This document shows positions 12,793 through 23,668 of a stretch of DNA of 64,000 nucleotides, piece after piece. How positions within the stretch are numbered: the stretch's first letter is position 1; each line of letters opens with the position of its first letter. Made by a program: the position numbers and the translations under genes. The stretch is taken from NCBI RefSeq assembly GCF_005239225.2, contig NC_133302.1, positions 6,200,001-6,264,000 of the forward strand, written 5' to 3'. The notes beneath the pieces were generated by a model. It saw only the letters and a list, made by a program, of their open reading frames with translations. It did not search any database and was not told where the DNA came from. Origin of the DNA: Populus alba (Eukaryota > Streptophyta > Magnoliopsida > Malpighiales > Salicaceae).

Positions 12793-15789
12793 GTCGAAAT
12801 GGTTGGATCAAATGATCCGTTTTGGAATTATGTTGAATATAGGGCTGATGGTAGGATGAAGTGTAAGTTTTGTCCACATACATATGCCAAGGATACTTCC
12901 ATTTCGAGGATCAAATGGCATTTATCAAGAGAGAGAGGGCATAATGTTGCCATTTGTCCTGGGGTGACTACAGAAGTTCAAGAAGCAGCCTTTCTAGCTA
13001 TGTGTGGTGGCAACAAAAGACATAAAAGCACAGCAAGTTCAGTCAATGTTAATGATTTGGGAATTTCAACTTGTCCACAAGAACAAAACATTGAGATTGA
13101 AAATATGGAAGGAGGAATTGGAAGGGTACAAAGAGAAGTTCAGGTTGTAGAACCCGGAGTAGGGGAAGAGAGGATTACTTCACATGCAATAGCAGGAAAC
13201 GACGTAGTAAGCATGACCGGAATGAGAGCACAAGAAGATGGAGTTTCCGAAGGGGCACTCGAGAGCAGACCGAGGACAGAACAAGTGGAGAATAGTCGAA
13301 TATCAGTGCAGGTTGGTGCTGGAGCTAGATCTTCTGAAAGTCTGAAATACAACAAGACTAGAGGAGTTCCATTACCTACTAGCTCTACAAAGCCAGTGGG
13401 TCAAGCATTTGAAGAGAAAACGAAGGAGATATGGTCTTTGTTAATGGATGATAAAGTCCCAACCATTGGCATTTATGGCATGGGGGGGATTGGTAAAACG
13501 ACAATACTCAAACATATCCATAATGAGCTTCTACAAAAACCAAATATTTGTGATCATGTTTGGTGGGTGACTGTGTCTCAAGATTTCAGCATTAATAGAT
13601 TGCAGAATCTCATAGCTAAATGTCTTCATCTAGACCTTGCAAACGAAGATGATGATGTGCATAGAGCTGCCAAATTGTCAGAAGAATTAAGGACGAAACA
13701 AAAATGGATTCTCATTTTAGATGATTTGTGGAACAATTTTGAGCTTGATGAAGTGGGAATTCCTGTGCTGTTGAAAGGATGCAAGCTGATTATGACAACT
13801 AGATCAGAAACGGTTTGTCGTCGGATGGCTTGCCACCACAAAATCAAAGTGAAGCTACTTTCGAAGGGAGAAGCTTGGACTTTGTTCATGGAAAAACTTG
13901 GACGTGACATAGCACTTTTACCAGAAGTGGAAGGAATTGCGAAAGATATTGCTGGGGAATGTGCTGGTTTGCCATTGGGAATTATTGCAGTGGCAGGAAG
14001 CTTGAGGGGAGTGGATGACCCACATGAGTGGAGAAATACATTGAACAAATTGAGAGAATCAGAATTTAGGGACATAGATGAGAAAGTATTCAGGTTATTG
14101 AGGTTTAGTTATGATCGGTTAGGTGATTTAGCACTAAAGCAATGTCTCTTGTACTGTGCATTATTTCCTGAAGATTATGAGATTGAAAGGGAGGAGTTGA
14201 TAGGTTATTTGATCGATGAGGGAATACTTAAAGGAATGAGGAGCAGGGGAAATGCATTTGATGAGGGCCACACGATGCTTAATAGACTTGAATATGTCTG
14301 CCTATTGGAAAGTGGTAAAATATATGGTGATGATATTAGATGTGTCAAGATGCATGACTTGATTAGGGACATGGGCATCGAAATACTGCAAGAAAACTCT
14401 CAAGTCATGGTTAAAGCAGGTGCGCAATTAGAAGAGTTGCCAGATGCAGAGGAGTGGACAGAGAATCTCACAAGAGTCTCACTAATGCAAAACAATATCA
14501 AAGAATTTCCTTCCAGCTATTCACCAAGGTGTCCCTATCTATCAACTCTATTTCTACATGATAATATAGGGTTGAGATTAGTTGCGGATTCATTTTTCAA
14601 GCAATTGCATAGGCTCAAGGTCCTCGATCTGTCTTTTACAAGTATTGAAAATTTGCCAGACTCTGTCTCTGATTTGGTGAGCCTCGTAGCATTATTGCTC
14701 AAATATTGTCAAAACTTAAGTAATGTTCCATCATTAAAGAAGCTCAGGGCACTGAAGAGGTTGGATCTCTCTGGTACTCGACTTGAAAAGATGCCGCAAG
14801 GAATGGAATGCCTAACCAACCTGAGGTATCTTAGAATGAATGGATGTGGTGAAAAGGAGTTTCCTAGTGGGATATTACCAAAACTCTCTCACCTGCAAGT
14901 CTTTGTACTAGAGGAAAGGTTAATTTATGGAAGATATGCTCCCATAACAGTTAAAGGAAAGGAAGTAGGATCCTTGAGAAATTTGGAAACTTTGGAATGC
15001 CATTTCGAAGGTTTTTCTGACTTCGTGGAGTATCTCAGATCTCGGGATGGGATCCTATCATTAAGCACATGCAAGATTTTAGTAGGAGAGGTGGGTAGAT
15101 TTTTAGAGGAATGCATTGAAGATTATCCAAGTAAAACAGTTGGGTTGGGTAATTTGAGTATCAACGGAGATAGAGATTTTCAGGTCAAGTTCTTAAATGG
15201 CATTCAAGGACTGATTTGTCAATGCATCGATGCAAGAAGTTTATGTGATGTTTTGTCATTAGAGAATGCAACTGAACTGGAGCACATCAACATTGGGGAT
15301 TGCAATAGCATGGAGAGCTTGGTTTCATCTTCTTGGTTCTGCTCTGCTCCACCACGATTGCCATCATGTAACGGTACGTTTTCTGGTCTTAAAGAGTTTT
15401 CTTGTTATACCTGTAAAAGTATGAAGAAGCTGTTCCCGCTTGTGTTGCTGCCAAACCTCGTAAACCTGGAAAGGATTAGAGTGCGTTTCTGTTACAAAAT
15501 GGAGGAGATAATAGGAACAACAGATGAAGAAAGCAGCAGCTCCAATTCCATCACGGAAGTCATTCTCCCAAAGTTAATAACTCTGGAATTGTTAGACTTA
15601 CCAGAACTGAAAAGCATTTGCAGTGCAAAACTGATTTGCAATTCTCTTGAAGATATTACTGTAATGGGTTGTGAGAAGCTAAAGAGGATGCCAATTTGTT
15701 TTTCGTTGCTTGAAAATGGACAGCCATCTCCTCCCCCTTCTCTTAAAACAATCAATGCATATCCAAAAGAACTACAGCAACAAGACTAG
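12793..15789 (+). CDS. BED zinc finger-NB-ARC-LRR resistance protein, gene 1 (main exon)
   Basis: Intracellular immune receptor of the NLR class, large final exon (996 residues from the internal ATG at 12799). BED finger at residues 5-53 with C22, C25, H41 and H48 or C53 as candidate zinc ligands; variable linker to about 205; P-loop GMGGIGKTT at 227-235; kinase-2 LILDDLW near 304; GLPL near 389; LLYCALFPED; MHDL at 518; LRRs from about 555 to the end. The acceptor TGTAG at 12788-12792 is followed by GTC GAA ATG, in frame with the upstream exons, so the ATG at 12799 may be internal. The C-terminus is abnormal: after AYPKE the sequence jumps into the inter-domain linker of another NLR copy and stops within four residues, losing the about 25-residue tail ending VLRPFVK seen at 18.2 kb. 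It was probably made by a deletion fusing two neighbouring genes; function is plausible but uncertain. Confidence 0.85.
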   Translation, partial: VEMVGSNDPFWNYVEYRADGRMKCKFCPHTYAKDTSISRIKWHLSRERGHNVAICPGVTTEVQEAAFLAMCGGNKRHKSTASSVNVNDLGISTCPQEQNIEIENMEGGIGRVQREVQVVEPGVGEERITSHAIAGNDVVSMTGMRAQEDGVSEGALESRPRTEQVENSRISVQVGAGARSSESLKYNKTRGVPLPTSSTKPVGQAFEEKTKEIWSLLMDDKVPTIGIYGMGGIGKTTILKHIHNELLQKPNICDHVWWVTVSQDFSINRLQNLIAKCLHLDLANEDDDVHRAAKLSEELRTKQKWILILDDLWNNFELDEVGIPVLLKGCKLIMTTRSETVCRRMACHHKIKVKLLSKGEAWTLFMEKLGRDIALLPEVEGIAKDIAGECAGLPLGIIAVAGSLRGVDDPHEWRNTLNKLRESEFRDIDEKVFRLLRFSYDRLGDLALKQCLLYCALFPEDYEIEREELIGYLIDEGILKGMRSRGNAFDEGHTMLNRLEYVCLLESGKIYGDDIRCVKMHDLIRDMGIEILQENSQVMVKAGAQLEELPDAEEWTENLTRVSLMQNNIKEFPSSYSPRCPYLSTLFLHDNIGLRLVADSFFKQLHRLKVLDLSFTSIENLPDSVSDLVSLVALLLKYCQNLSNVPSLKKLRALKRLDLSGTRLEKMPQGMECLTNLRYLRMNGCGEKEFPSGILPKLSHLQVFVLEERLIYGRYAPITVKGKEVGSLRNLETLECHFEGFSDFVEYLRSRDGILSLSTCKILVGEVGRFLEECIEDYPSKTVGLGNLSINGDRDFQVKFLNGIQGLICQCIDARSLCDVLSLENATELEHINIGDCNSMESLVSSSWFCSAPPRLPSCNGTFSGLKEFSCYTCKSMKKLFPLVLLPNLVNLERIRVRFCYKMEEIIGTTDEESSSSNSITEVILPKLITLELLDLPELKSICSAKLICNSLEDITVMGCEKLKRMPICFSLLENGQPSPPPSLKTINAYPKELQQQD

Positions 15790-18256
15790 AGGACTTCTAT
15801 TACCTCTTAGCTCTACAAAGCCAGTGGGTCAGGCATTCGAAGAGAATACGAAGGTGATATGGTCTTTGTTAATGGATGGGGATGTCTCAACCATTGGCAT
15901 TTATGGGATGGGGGGAGTTGGTAAATCCACAATACTGCAACATATCCATAATGAGCTTTTACAAAGACCAGATATTTGTGATGATGTTTGGTGGGTGACT
16001 GTGTCTCAAGATTTCAGCATTAATAGATTGCAGAATCTTATTGCTGAACATCTTGATCTAGATCTTTCAAGAAAAAATGATGAATTGCATAGAGCTGCTA
16101 AATTGTCAGAAGAACTAAGGAAGAAACAAAAATGGATTCTCATTTTAGATGATTTGTGGAACAATTTTGAGCTACACAAAGTGGGAATTCCTGAAAAGTT
16201 GGAAGGATGCAAGCTGATTATGACAACTCGATCAGAAAAGGTTTGTCATCAGATGGCTTGCCAGCGCCAGCACAAAATCAAAGTGAAGCCACTTTCTAAT
16301 GGAGAAGCTTGGACTTTGTTCATGGAGAGGCTTCAACGTGATGTAGCACTTTCACCAGAAGTGGAAGGAATTGCGAAAGCTGTTGCAAGGGAATGTGCTG
16401 GTTTGCCATTAGGAATTATTACAGTGGCAGGAAGCTTGAGGGGAGTGGATGACCTACGTGAGTGGAGAAATACATTGAACAAATTGAGAGAATCAGAATT
16501 TAGGGACATGGATGAGAAGGTATTCAAGTTATTGAGGTCTAGTTATGATCGGTTAGGTGATTTAGCACTACAACAATGTCTCTTGTACTGTGCATTATTT
16601 CCTGAAGATGATGAGATTGTAAGGGAGGAGTTGATAGGTTATTTGATCGATGAGGGAATAATTAAAGGAAAGAGGAGCAGGGGAGATGCATTTGATGAGG
16701 GCCACACGATGCTTAATCGACTTGAATATGTCTGCCTATTGGAAAGTGATATTAGTCATGTCAAGATGCATGACTTGATTAGGGACATGGCCATCCGAAT
16801 ACTGCTAGAGAACTCTCAAGGCATGGTCAAAGCAGGTGCACAATTAAAAGAGTTGCCAGATGCAAAGGAGTGGACGGAGAATCTGACGAGAGTTTCACTA
16901 ATGGAAAACATGATCGAAGAAATTCCTTCCAGCCATTCACCTAGGTGTCCCTATCTATCAACTCTATTGCTATGTGAAAATCGTTGGTTGGGATTTATTG
17001 CGGATTCATTTTTCAAGCAATTGCATGGGCTTAAGGTCCTCGATCTGTCTCGGACAGATATTGGAAATTTGCCAGACTCTGTCTCTGATTTGGTGAGCCT
17101 CACAGCATTATTGCTCAATAATTGTGAGAAATTAAGACGTGTTCCATCATTAGAGAAGCTCCAGGCACTGAAGAGGTTGAGTCTCTCTCATACTGCACTT
17201 GAAAAGATACCGCAAGGAATGGAATGCCTAACCAACCTGAGGTATCTTAGAATGAATGGATGTGGTGAAAAGGAGTTTCCTAGTGGGATATTACCAAAAC
17301 TCTCTCACCTGCAAGTCTTTGTACTAGAGGAAAGGTTAATTTATGGAAGATATGCTCCCATAACAGTTAAAGGAAAGGAAGTAGGATCCTTGAGAAATTT
17401 GGAAACTTTGGAATGCCATTTCGAAGGTTTTTCTGACTTCGTGGAGTATCTCAGATCTCGGGATGGGATCCTATCATTAAGCACATGCAAGATTTTAGTA
17501 GGAGAGGTGGGTAGATTTTTAGAGGAATGCATTGAAGATTATCCAAGTAAAACAGTTGGGTTGGGTAATTTGAGTATCAACGGAGATAGAGATTTTCAGG
17601 TCAAGTTCTTAAATGGCATTCAAGGACTGATTTGTCAATGCATCGATGCAAGAAGTTTATGTGATGTTTTGTCATTAGAGAATGCAACTGAACTGGAGCA
17701 CATCAACATTGGGGATTGCAATAGCATGGAGAGCTTGGTTTCATCTTCTTGGTTCTGCTCTGCTCCACCACGATTGCCATCATGTAACGGTACGTTTTCT
17801 GGTCTTAAAGAGTTTTCTTGTTATACCTGTAAAAGTATGAAGAAGCTGTTCCCGCTTGTGTTGCTGCCAAACCTCGTAAACCTGGAAAGGATTGAAGTTG
17901 AAGATTGTGAGAAAATGGAGGAGATAATAGGAACAACAGATGAAGAAAGCAGCACCTCCAATACCATCACGGAAGTCATTCTCCCAAAGTTAATAACTCT
18001 GGAATTGTTAGACTTACCAGAACTGAAAAGCATTTGCAGTGCAAAACTGATTTGCAATTCTCTTGAAGATATTACTGTAATGGGTTGTGAGAAGCTGAAG
18101 AGGATGCCAATTTGTTTCTCGTTGCTTGAAAATGGACAGCCATCTCCTCCCCCTTCTCTTAAAACAATCAATGCATATCCAAAAGAATGGTGGGAGACAA
18201 TAGTGCAGTGGGAGCATCCTAATGCAAAGGGTGTCCTTCGTCCCTTTGTAAAGTAA
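15710..18256 (+). CDS. BED-less NB-ARC-LRR protein, gene 1b
   Basis: Open frame of 848 residues in a different frame from gene 1, overlapping its last 80 bases. True NLR homology starts near 15,770 with the linker phrase NKTRG; the first 20 codons are out-of-frame gene 1 sequence, so the ATG at 15710 is borrowed. P-loop GMGGVGKST at 66-74 (Ser instead of the usual second Thr neighbour), kinase-2 LILDDLW near 143, GLPL near 230, CALFPEDDEI, MHDL at 353, then LRRs and the normal tail ending RPFVK. It has no BED finger, no UTR exon and no obvious promoter, since its 5' flank is gene 1 coding sequence. It could be translated by reinitiation, be joined to gene 1 by splicing, or be a pseudogene. 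About 675 bp of its LRR region appear identical to gene 1. Confidence 0.75.
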   Translation: MKMDSHLLPLLLKQSMHIQKNYSNKTRGLLLPLSSTKPVGQAFEENTKVIWSLLMDGDVSTIGIYGMGGVGKSTILQHIHNELLQRPDICDDVWWVTVSQDFSINRLQNLIAEHLDLDLSRKNDELHRAAKLSEELRKKQKWILILDDLWNNFELHKVGIPEKLEGCKLIMTTRSEKVCHQMACQRQHKIKVKPLSNGEAWTLFMERLQRDVALSPEVEGIAKAVARECAGLPLGIITVAGSLRGVDDLREWRNTLNKLRESEFRDMDEKVFKLLRSSYDRLGDLALQQCLLYCALFPEDDEIVREELIGYLIDEGIIKGKRSRGDAFDEGHTMLNRLEYVCLLESDISHVKMHDLIRDMAIRILLENSQGMVKAGAQLKELPDAKEWTENLTRVSLMENMIEEIPSSHSPRCPYLSTLLLCENRWLGFIADSFFKQLHGLKVLDLSRTDIGNLPDSVSDLVSLTALLLNNCEKLRRVPSLEKLQALKRLSLSHTALEKIPQGMECLTNLRYLRMNGCGEKEFPSGILPKLSHLQVFVLEERLIYGRYAPITVKGKEVGSLRNLETLECHFEGFSDFVEYLRSRDGILSLSTCKILVGEVGRFLEECIEDYPSKTVGLGNLSINGDRDFQVKFLNGIQGLICQCIDARSLCDVLSLENATELEHINIGDCNSMESLVSSSWFCSAPPRLPSCNGTFSGLKEFSCYTCKSMKKLFPLVLLPNLVNLERIEVEDCEKMEEIIGTTDEESSTSNTITEVILPKLITLELLDLPELKSICSAKLICNSLEDITVMGCEKLKRMPICFSLLENGQPSPPPSLKTINAYPKEWWETIVQWEHPNAKGVLRPFVK

Positions 18257-18533
18257 TATAATATAGCGTGCTTACAATTACATAAATAACATTTTTTTTT
18301 TCTTTTTCATTAAAGACTACTGAATTGTCATATTTTTTTTAACTCGATAGATAAACAATTATAATTTGAAGTTTTGATTAATATTATATTTTTCATCCTA
18401 TTGAATTTCTCCAAGATGAAAATCCAAAAAATAAAAAAAAATACTATATTGATTTATCATTAAAGTAACCTAATATTATAACTCATCAGTGAAAGTATTC
18501 TTCTACACATATTTTTAAACTGTCTAAAAGAGT
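18257..18533 (+). other. 3' flank of gene 1b
   Basis: AT-rich 3' flank conserved after the NLR genes at 38.1 and 62.4 kb, including 'ttcatcctattgaatttctcc' and 'aagatgaaaatccaaaaaat'. No gene is seen. The same block without the hairpin recurs as a relic near 28,420-28,690. Confidence 0.7.
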
Positions 18534-18580
18534 ATGAATATGGCAGTTTTGGTTTCTAAACCTGAAACTGCCATATTCAT
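18534..18580 (+). other. Conserved 3' hairpin, copy 1
   Basis: Inverted repeat with 16-bp perfect arms (ATGAATATGGCAGTTT and its complement) plus an inner GGTTT/AAACC pairing, about 280 bp after the stop of gene 1b. Identical copies sit at 38,414 and 62,716 after the other two NLR genes. Confidence 0.85.
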
Positions 18581-19194
18581 AAAACACATTTTTTAAATAC
18601 TAAATTTAATATTAAAACTAGAAAGTAGCATAGATGTGATTTTTAAAAATTTTATCCCTATAAAATCTCCCTGGTTGTTTGAAGATAAAGCTTGATTGTG
18701 TTCCAATGGTTTTGATGAGTATGAAATGCTAAAATGCTAAAATGGAATAAAAATAATAGAAATAATAAGTAGTACGTCACCGTTATACTAAATATTCAAC
18801 TATCAAAAACTTAACTATGTTTTATTAAATTAATATTTTATTTGATTGAATTAAGAATTTAATACGAGAAAAATTTTAAGTATAGATTTTGACTTGTTTA
18901 TATATTTTTTAAATTGATTTTTTTTTATAAAAAAATTTCATTAATATCTTTCCTTACGGTAAATAAAAAAAACATATTTCATCGTATTGGAATCATTTGC
19001 TGGATCTATTTTCTGTTTTTATTTTCAGATTTTGAAATGACCCCTCAGAAAACAATTCCAACCAATTATTTGCCATGGAATTTGGACGCTGTATAATTCC
19101 AAGTGGGCATGCTGCATTTCTTACCCCGGTGGAGCAAGAATCGAGGTAGCTTGTTTCTGGCTTTTGCTTCCCTGGGTATGATTTGTTGGGCTAG

Positions 19195-19660
19195 TTTATA
19201 ACCTTGTTTAGTATTGCGATAGATATTATGGTTGTGATTTGAAAAAAAATATTTTTAGTTGAGATTGGTTTGAAAAAATAGTTGTTTGGTTAAAAATATG
19301 ATTGAAATTGAAGTTGAAAAAAAAGTAATTTAATGTGTTTGGTTAAGAATGCTTTTGAAATTGAGGTTATAAAATAATTTTTAAAAATATATATTAATAT
19401 TGATGATTTTTAATTTAAATATTGTAGATTTAACTATTACTATTAAATCATGAAATAAATCATACTTTATATAAAATATTTTTTATTATTCTATGAAACC
19501 ATCTACAATTCCATTATGTACGAAATACATCCGACAAGAACTATAGTTTTCATAATTTTTTGAGCATGTAATAAAATTAGATAAAATATTATCAGGTATA
19601 AAATTGATGTTACAATGCGGGTGAATTTAATTCACTCTAAACTAGTGTTTTTATAAAAAA
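19195..19660 (+). repeat. Dispersed repeat family, copy in segment A
   Basis: Same family as 310-800 (inverted) and 25,390-25,935. It starts with 'ttagtattgcgatagatatt' and ends near 'aattcactctaaactagtg'. Non-coding. Confidence 0.5.
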
Positions 19661-21379
19661 AAATATTGAAAAAATTAACATACTAAAAAAAAAAATTATT
19701 CGTTATTTTTTAAGTGCAATTCTCTTATATTATTCACATGAATAAATATATCAATATAAACCGGAAACATCAAAAGATACACTTAAAGTAGTAGTAATGT
19801 TTTTTTTTTTTTTTTGGAAACAGCCTCCACACACTTTAGTATTTTAATCATAACTTTCCACTCACATATCAGATTGTTGTGATTCTTGATGCGTTGGAAA
19901 GGTATCTTGAAGGGCTAGATATTAGCATCTAATGAGGATTTCAAAAAAGGAACTCCTAAAGCCTAAAATTTAGAAAATTTGTTTGTGACACAACGGGGAT
20001 CATGGAGACGTGATGGAAAACGAGGTTGAAAATTGGGGGCTGCCTCCTTTAGAAAAAGGGGGGTGCCTAATTTGAAATGAGTATTTCGTGTGGGAAATGC
20101 ACCAGAGAAGAAGAAGAAAAAAGAAAAAAGAAAAGGGAATTATGTAGTTTATGGATTCAGTAATGTTTTTTCTATTAAATTGACTAATTCTTTGATTATA
20201 TTTGGATCATTTATTTATCTGTATTGATTTGATTTCTTTACTGTAATATTGCTATTGAGTATATTGTTGTCGTTGAATTTTCTTAATAATCATTTGCGTT
20301 ATTTAAAAGTGATGAATGATTTTTCAAAAGCAGAAATTCTGGGAATTGAACTTCCAATTGAGTTATTAAACGAAATAAGAATAATTAAAATACCAAACGT
20401 GTGCAAGGATTCCCGACGCTGTACTCTTTGTAGAATTCCAGTAGTACTTTCTCCATTAGTCACTCTGCTTTATTTTAATTTGCATTTAAAAATTAAATTT
20501 CATTCTCTATTAAATCTTTATTTTAATCTGTGTTTTTAAGTTTTTTCTGTCTTCATAGAAAAAAAAATACTAACAGGATTGGTTAATCAATTCCTCAAGA
20601 TTTTTTAATTTGTATTTTAAAGTTTTTTCTGTCTTTATGAACAACATAAAAAATAAACTAAAAGAATTGGTTAATCCAAAGACGCGTGTTTCTAAAGGTT
20701 GTTTTTTTTCTTTCATTTGATGCTTTTTTTTGGTTACTTTTGTATGCTTTCCTCTGTTGCTAATATCCACCTCAGCATGTAGCATCACTCTGTTATGAAC
20801 ACCTTGGGTATATTGGTAAAATAGAAAAACATTCACTATAATTTGTCTCACAAAAATTTCATGGTTAAGTAAAATCACTCTGCTCTAATATACACACTCA
20901 AAGGCAGAAGCATAAGAATATTAAGAACTACCAAACACTCCTGCAAGCGAATATTGGTAATGGCGTTGACTCAAAACCTTTAATTTGTCTTTTAATTTCT
21001 TTTTATCCCAATTAGTAATTGCTACCTTGAGAATATTGACTGGTTTATCTTTACAGTCATAATGTGTTTTTTAAAAAATTTGATTTTTTAAAAAATAATT
21101 TTTTAATATTTTTAAATTATTTTGATGTGTTGATAAAAAAATAATTTTAATATATTTTTAAATAAAAATATTTTTTAATTATACTATTTTTTTTAGAAAA
21201 TTTCATGTGTATACATTTTCTTGGCAGCTTCTTCCAGGTTTCAACATTGGGGCGGGTCCACACGTTAACTTTATATATCTTATAATATATCAAACAATAC
21301 GTTAATTAATTATTATTGAGGCGACCTTACTAATAAATAATATTATGTAACATCCTCTTCCACATCTCATGATCAGTGC

Positions 21380-21469
21380 ATAATAGGAACAACAGATGAA
21401 GAAAGCAGCACCTCCAATTCCATCACGGAATTCATTCTCCCAAAGTCTAGAACTCTAGCATTGTATTAA
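21380..21469 (+). pseudogene. 90-bp LRR-end remnant A
   Basis: Encodes IIGTTDEESSTSNSITEFIL and a few more residues, then a stop. This matches the EEIIGTTDEESS... stretch in the last LRRs of all the NLR genes here. It directly follows 'catctcatgatcagtgca', which in the NLR genes is promoter or 5'UTR sequence, so an internal deletion removed almost the whole gene. Not functional. Confidence 0.8.
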
Positions 21470-22019
21470 AATTAGCTAGCTTTCTTGATTTCTTGGCGGT
21501 AGAAATAACAGTACTATTATTAAAATTAAAATAATAATAAAAAAATCTGTTCAGACTTTTATCATGTACCAATAGAGAAAACACGGTAGATGTCTCTCTG
21601 TTTTGGTTTTTTTTTTTTTTAATAAAAAAAGCATTTTTATTTTTAATTTCATTAATTAATAATTTATTTTAATAAGCTTTTAAGAAGCTCTTATTATCCA
21701 AAAAGAAAAGACGATTCAATAAAGAGTTGATGTTTGACTTGACAAGATTTTGTTCAATTTAATTGATTAAAAATAAATGAAACTTCTACGAACAAATTTA
21801 ATACTAAAACTAGAATGGTGGAATAGTTCATGGGAGAATTCTTTAAGTGAATTAAAAGAAGAAAATTGATTAAAACTATATGTTGAAAAATGAAGTGATA
21901 AATGAAAGAAAATTTTGATGTAAACCCCAATTAAATAAAAAAAAAATTACGTTCTTCAAATTTAGACACATAGGAGAAATAATAATGGATTAATAATATA
22001 GTACAATTTGATTTATTCA

Positions 22020-23506
22020 GGATTTGTTTCGGGAGCAGGGCATCAGGCAGGAGGAGCTGGGTCATCACGAGCAGATGGTAGGTGATTCATCCCTTTCTTT
22101 AAAATTCAAAGTTGTATTATTAGTTATGAGTTGTTTATGATATGTTGATATGGAAGAAGTAGAAGAAATTGTTGGTATTATAATGGGGATGTCAGGTGGT
22201 TGGTATGGAATTACCGGTTGATTAGTATGAATTACCGATTAGTATGGAATTACCGGTTGGTTGGTATAGAATTACTGGTTAGTATAGAATTACCGGTTGG
22301 TATAGAATTACTGGTTGATTGACATGAATTACTGGTTAGTATGGAATTACCGGTTGGTTGGTATAGAATTACATGTTAGTGTAAAATTACCAGTTAGTAT
22401 AGAATTATCGGTTGGTTAGCATGAATTACTAGTTAGTAAAGAATTACCTGTTAGTATGGAATTATCGATTCGTATGGTGTTACCGGTTAGACTGACTATT
22501 GATAGAGAATAGTCGGATGTTAGGTAATTCATATGGAATTACCAATTATATTGGTTATTTTGGCTATTATAGAAAATAGCCGGATGTTGAGTAATTCGTA
22601 TGGAATTGCAGGTTCTATTGGTTATTGATAGAGAATAGCCGGATGTTGGGTAATTCGTATGGAATTACCGGTTTGATTGTTGGTCATTTAAGAGGGTTAG
22701 TCAGGTTTGAGGTAAAATTATGAATTACCAAATTAAAAATTAAGCAATGAGTGTTGGTTACATAGGTCTTATAAGTACAGGATTAATAAATTATGAAATG
22801 GTTATTAGTGTTGATATATTTTGAAGACTTGTGAATATAATAGCTTTATCATTTTTTTTAATATGTTATCTTCCTTATTTCTTATTAATGTTATGTATAC
22901 AGGTTATTCATGAGGTGATGCGGAGCGTTATATATATAGACTTTGTGTTTTAATCTATTTATTTTGTGGGATGTAATATATTTGTTTTATATGTAATTTG
23001 TATTATACGTAGATTGTAATATTTGTATCATGAAAATGTTTGCTTTTGGTACTTATACATTAAAAAGTATGAGTAAGGAACTAATATTATTAAACTATTC
23101 AAAAAGAATATTTAGTAATTATAATCATGCATGTTTAAAAGATGGATGCATTTTAATGTAATAATTAGTTTAATATGAATCTTTGAGTTTATAATTGTTT
23201 GTAATTAATGTTTTATTTGTTGATGATATAAGGTTGACAAAATATAATGAAGTATAGTTATGTGGAATATTGTATGATGAGATGGGATATGATTCAGGAT
23301 GGTTGGATCAAAGTGAAAGATTTGAGTATTGTGATTGAATAAAGACTAGTCGATAACTTGGTAACATCAGAAAACAAAGGAAATTCTGCCGAAATTTTCA
23401 AAAAAAAAAAGAAAAAAATCTCATAATCTTAGACATATTATTCAATACTTGATATTAGTAAAGAAATGTTTGAGATTTAATGACATAATAATTAGAGGGT
23501 GTTACA
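22020..23506 (-). mobile_element. Probable solo or truncated LTR, Ty3/gypsy type
   Basis: Read on the minus strand, the segment starts TGTAACACCCTC at 23,506, a common start of plant Ty3/gypsy LTRs. It has a TATATATA box about 550 bp in (near 22,950) and the minisatellite further on. The other end and a target duplication were not found, so the start coordinate is a guess. No gag or pol frames are seen nearby, hence a solo or truncated LTR. Confidence 0.4.
22195..22700. repeat. Degenerate GAATTACCGGTT minisatellite
   Basis: Irregular repeats of 'tatggaattaccggttggt' with spacings of about 18-37 bp. In the second half the unit lengthens to about 75 bp and includes 'gatagagaatagccggatgtt'. It lies inside the LTR-like segment that ends at 23,506. 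Confidence 0.8.
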
Positions 23507-23668
23507 AATCTTCTTGCCTCTTGTATCTTTTCCAACCCGTTTGAGGGATGCTTGTTGAATAGAGTTGACCTAGGAATCCAAAAGTTATTGGTAATAGAGA
23601 ATCTGGATCCTTTTTTAAGAAAAAGTGAGTTCAACCGTTACATTTTGCTTATATTATCTAGTTGCACT

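Larger units (their letters stand above)
18771..21816 (+). repeat. 3-kb duplicated segment, copy A
   Basis: Direct repeat of 24,956-28,049 (offset about 6.2 kb). Landmarks in both are 'agtacgtcaccgttatactaa', 'ccaagtgggcatgctgcatt', 'gtacgaa-tac' in the dispersed repeat, 'gatcatggagacgtgatg', 'tgtatgctttcctctgttgc' and the LRR remnant near the end. The copies differ by indels: copy B lacks much of 20,280-20,690, and copy A lacks part of 26,400-26,500. No intact gene is seen; the short open frames are not conserved between the copies. Exon-like words near 19,021-19,150 (after a TTTTCAG) are shared, but the frame differs, so I do not call a gene. Confidence 0.8.

Noticed and set aside
13140..18217. 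Minus-strand open frames opposite the NLR genes (also at 34.9-38.1 and 59.7-62.4 kb)
   Set aside because: They mirror conserved NLR codons, repeat in each copy for that reason, and have no own start context or domain.
19021..19150. Possible exon after TTTTCAG in segment A
   Set aside because: The matching sequence at 25,217 has indels that change the frame; no family recognised.
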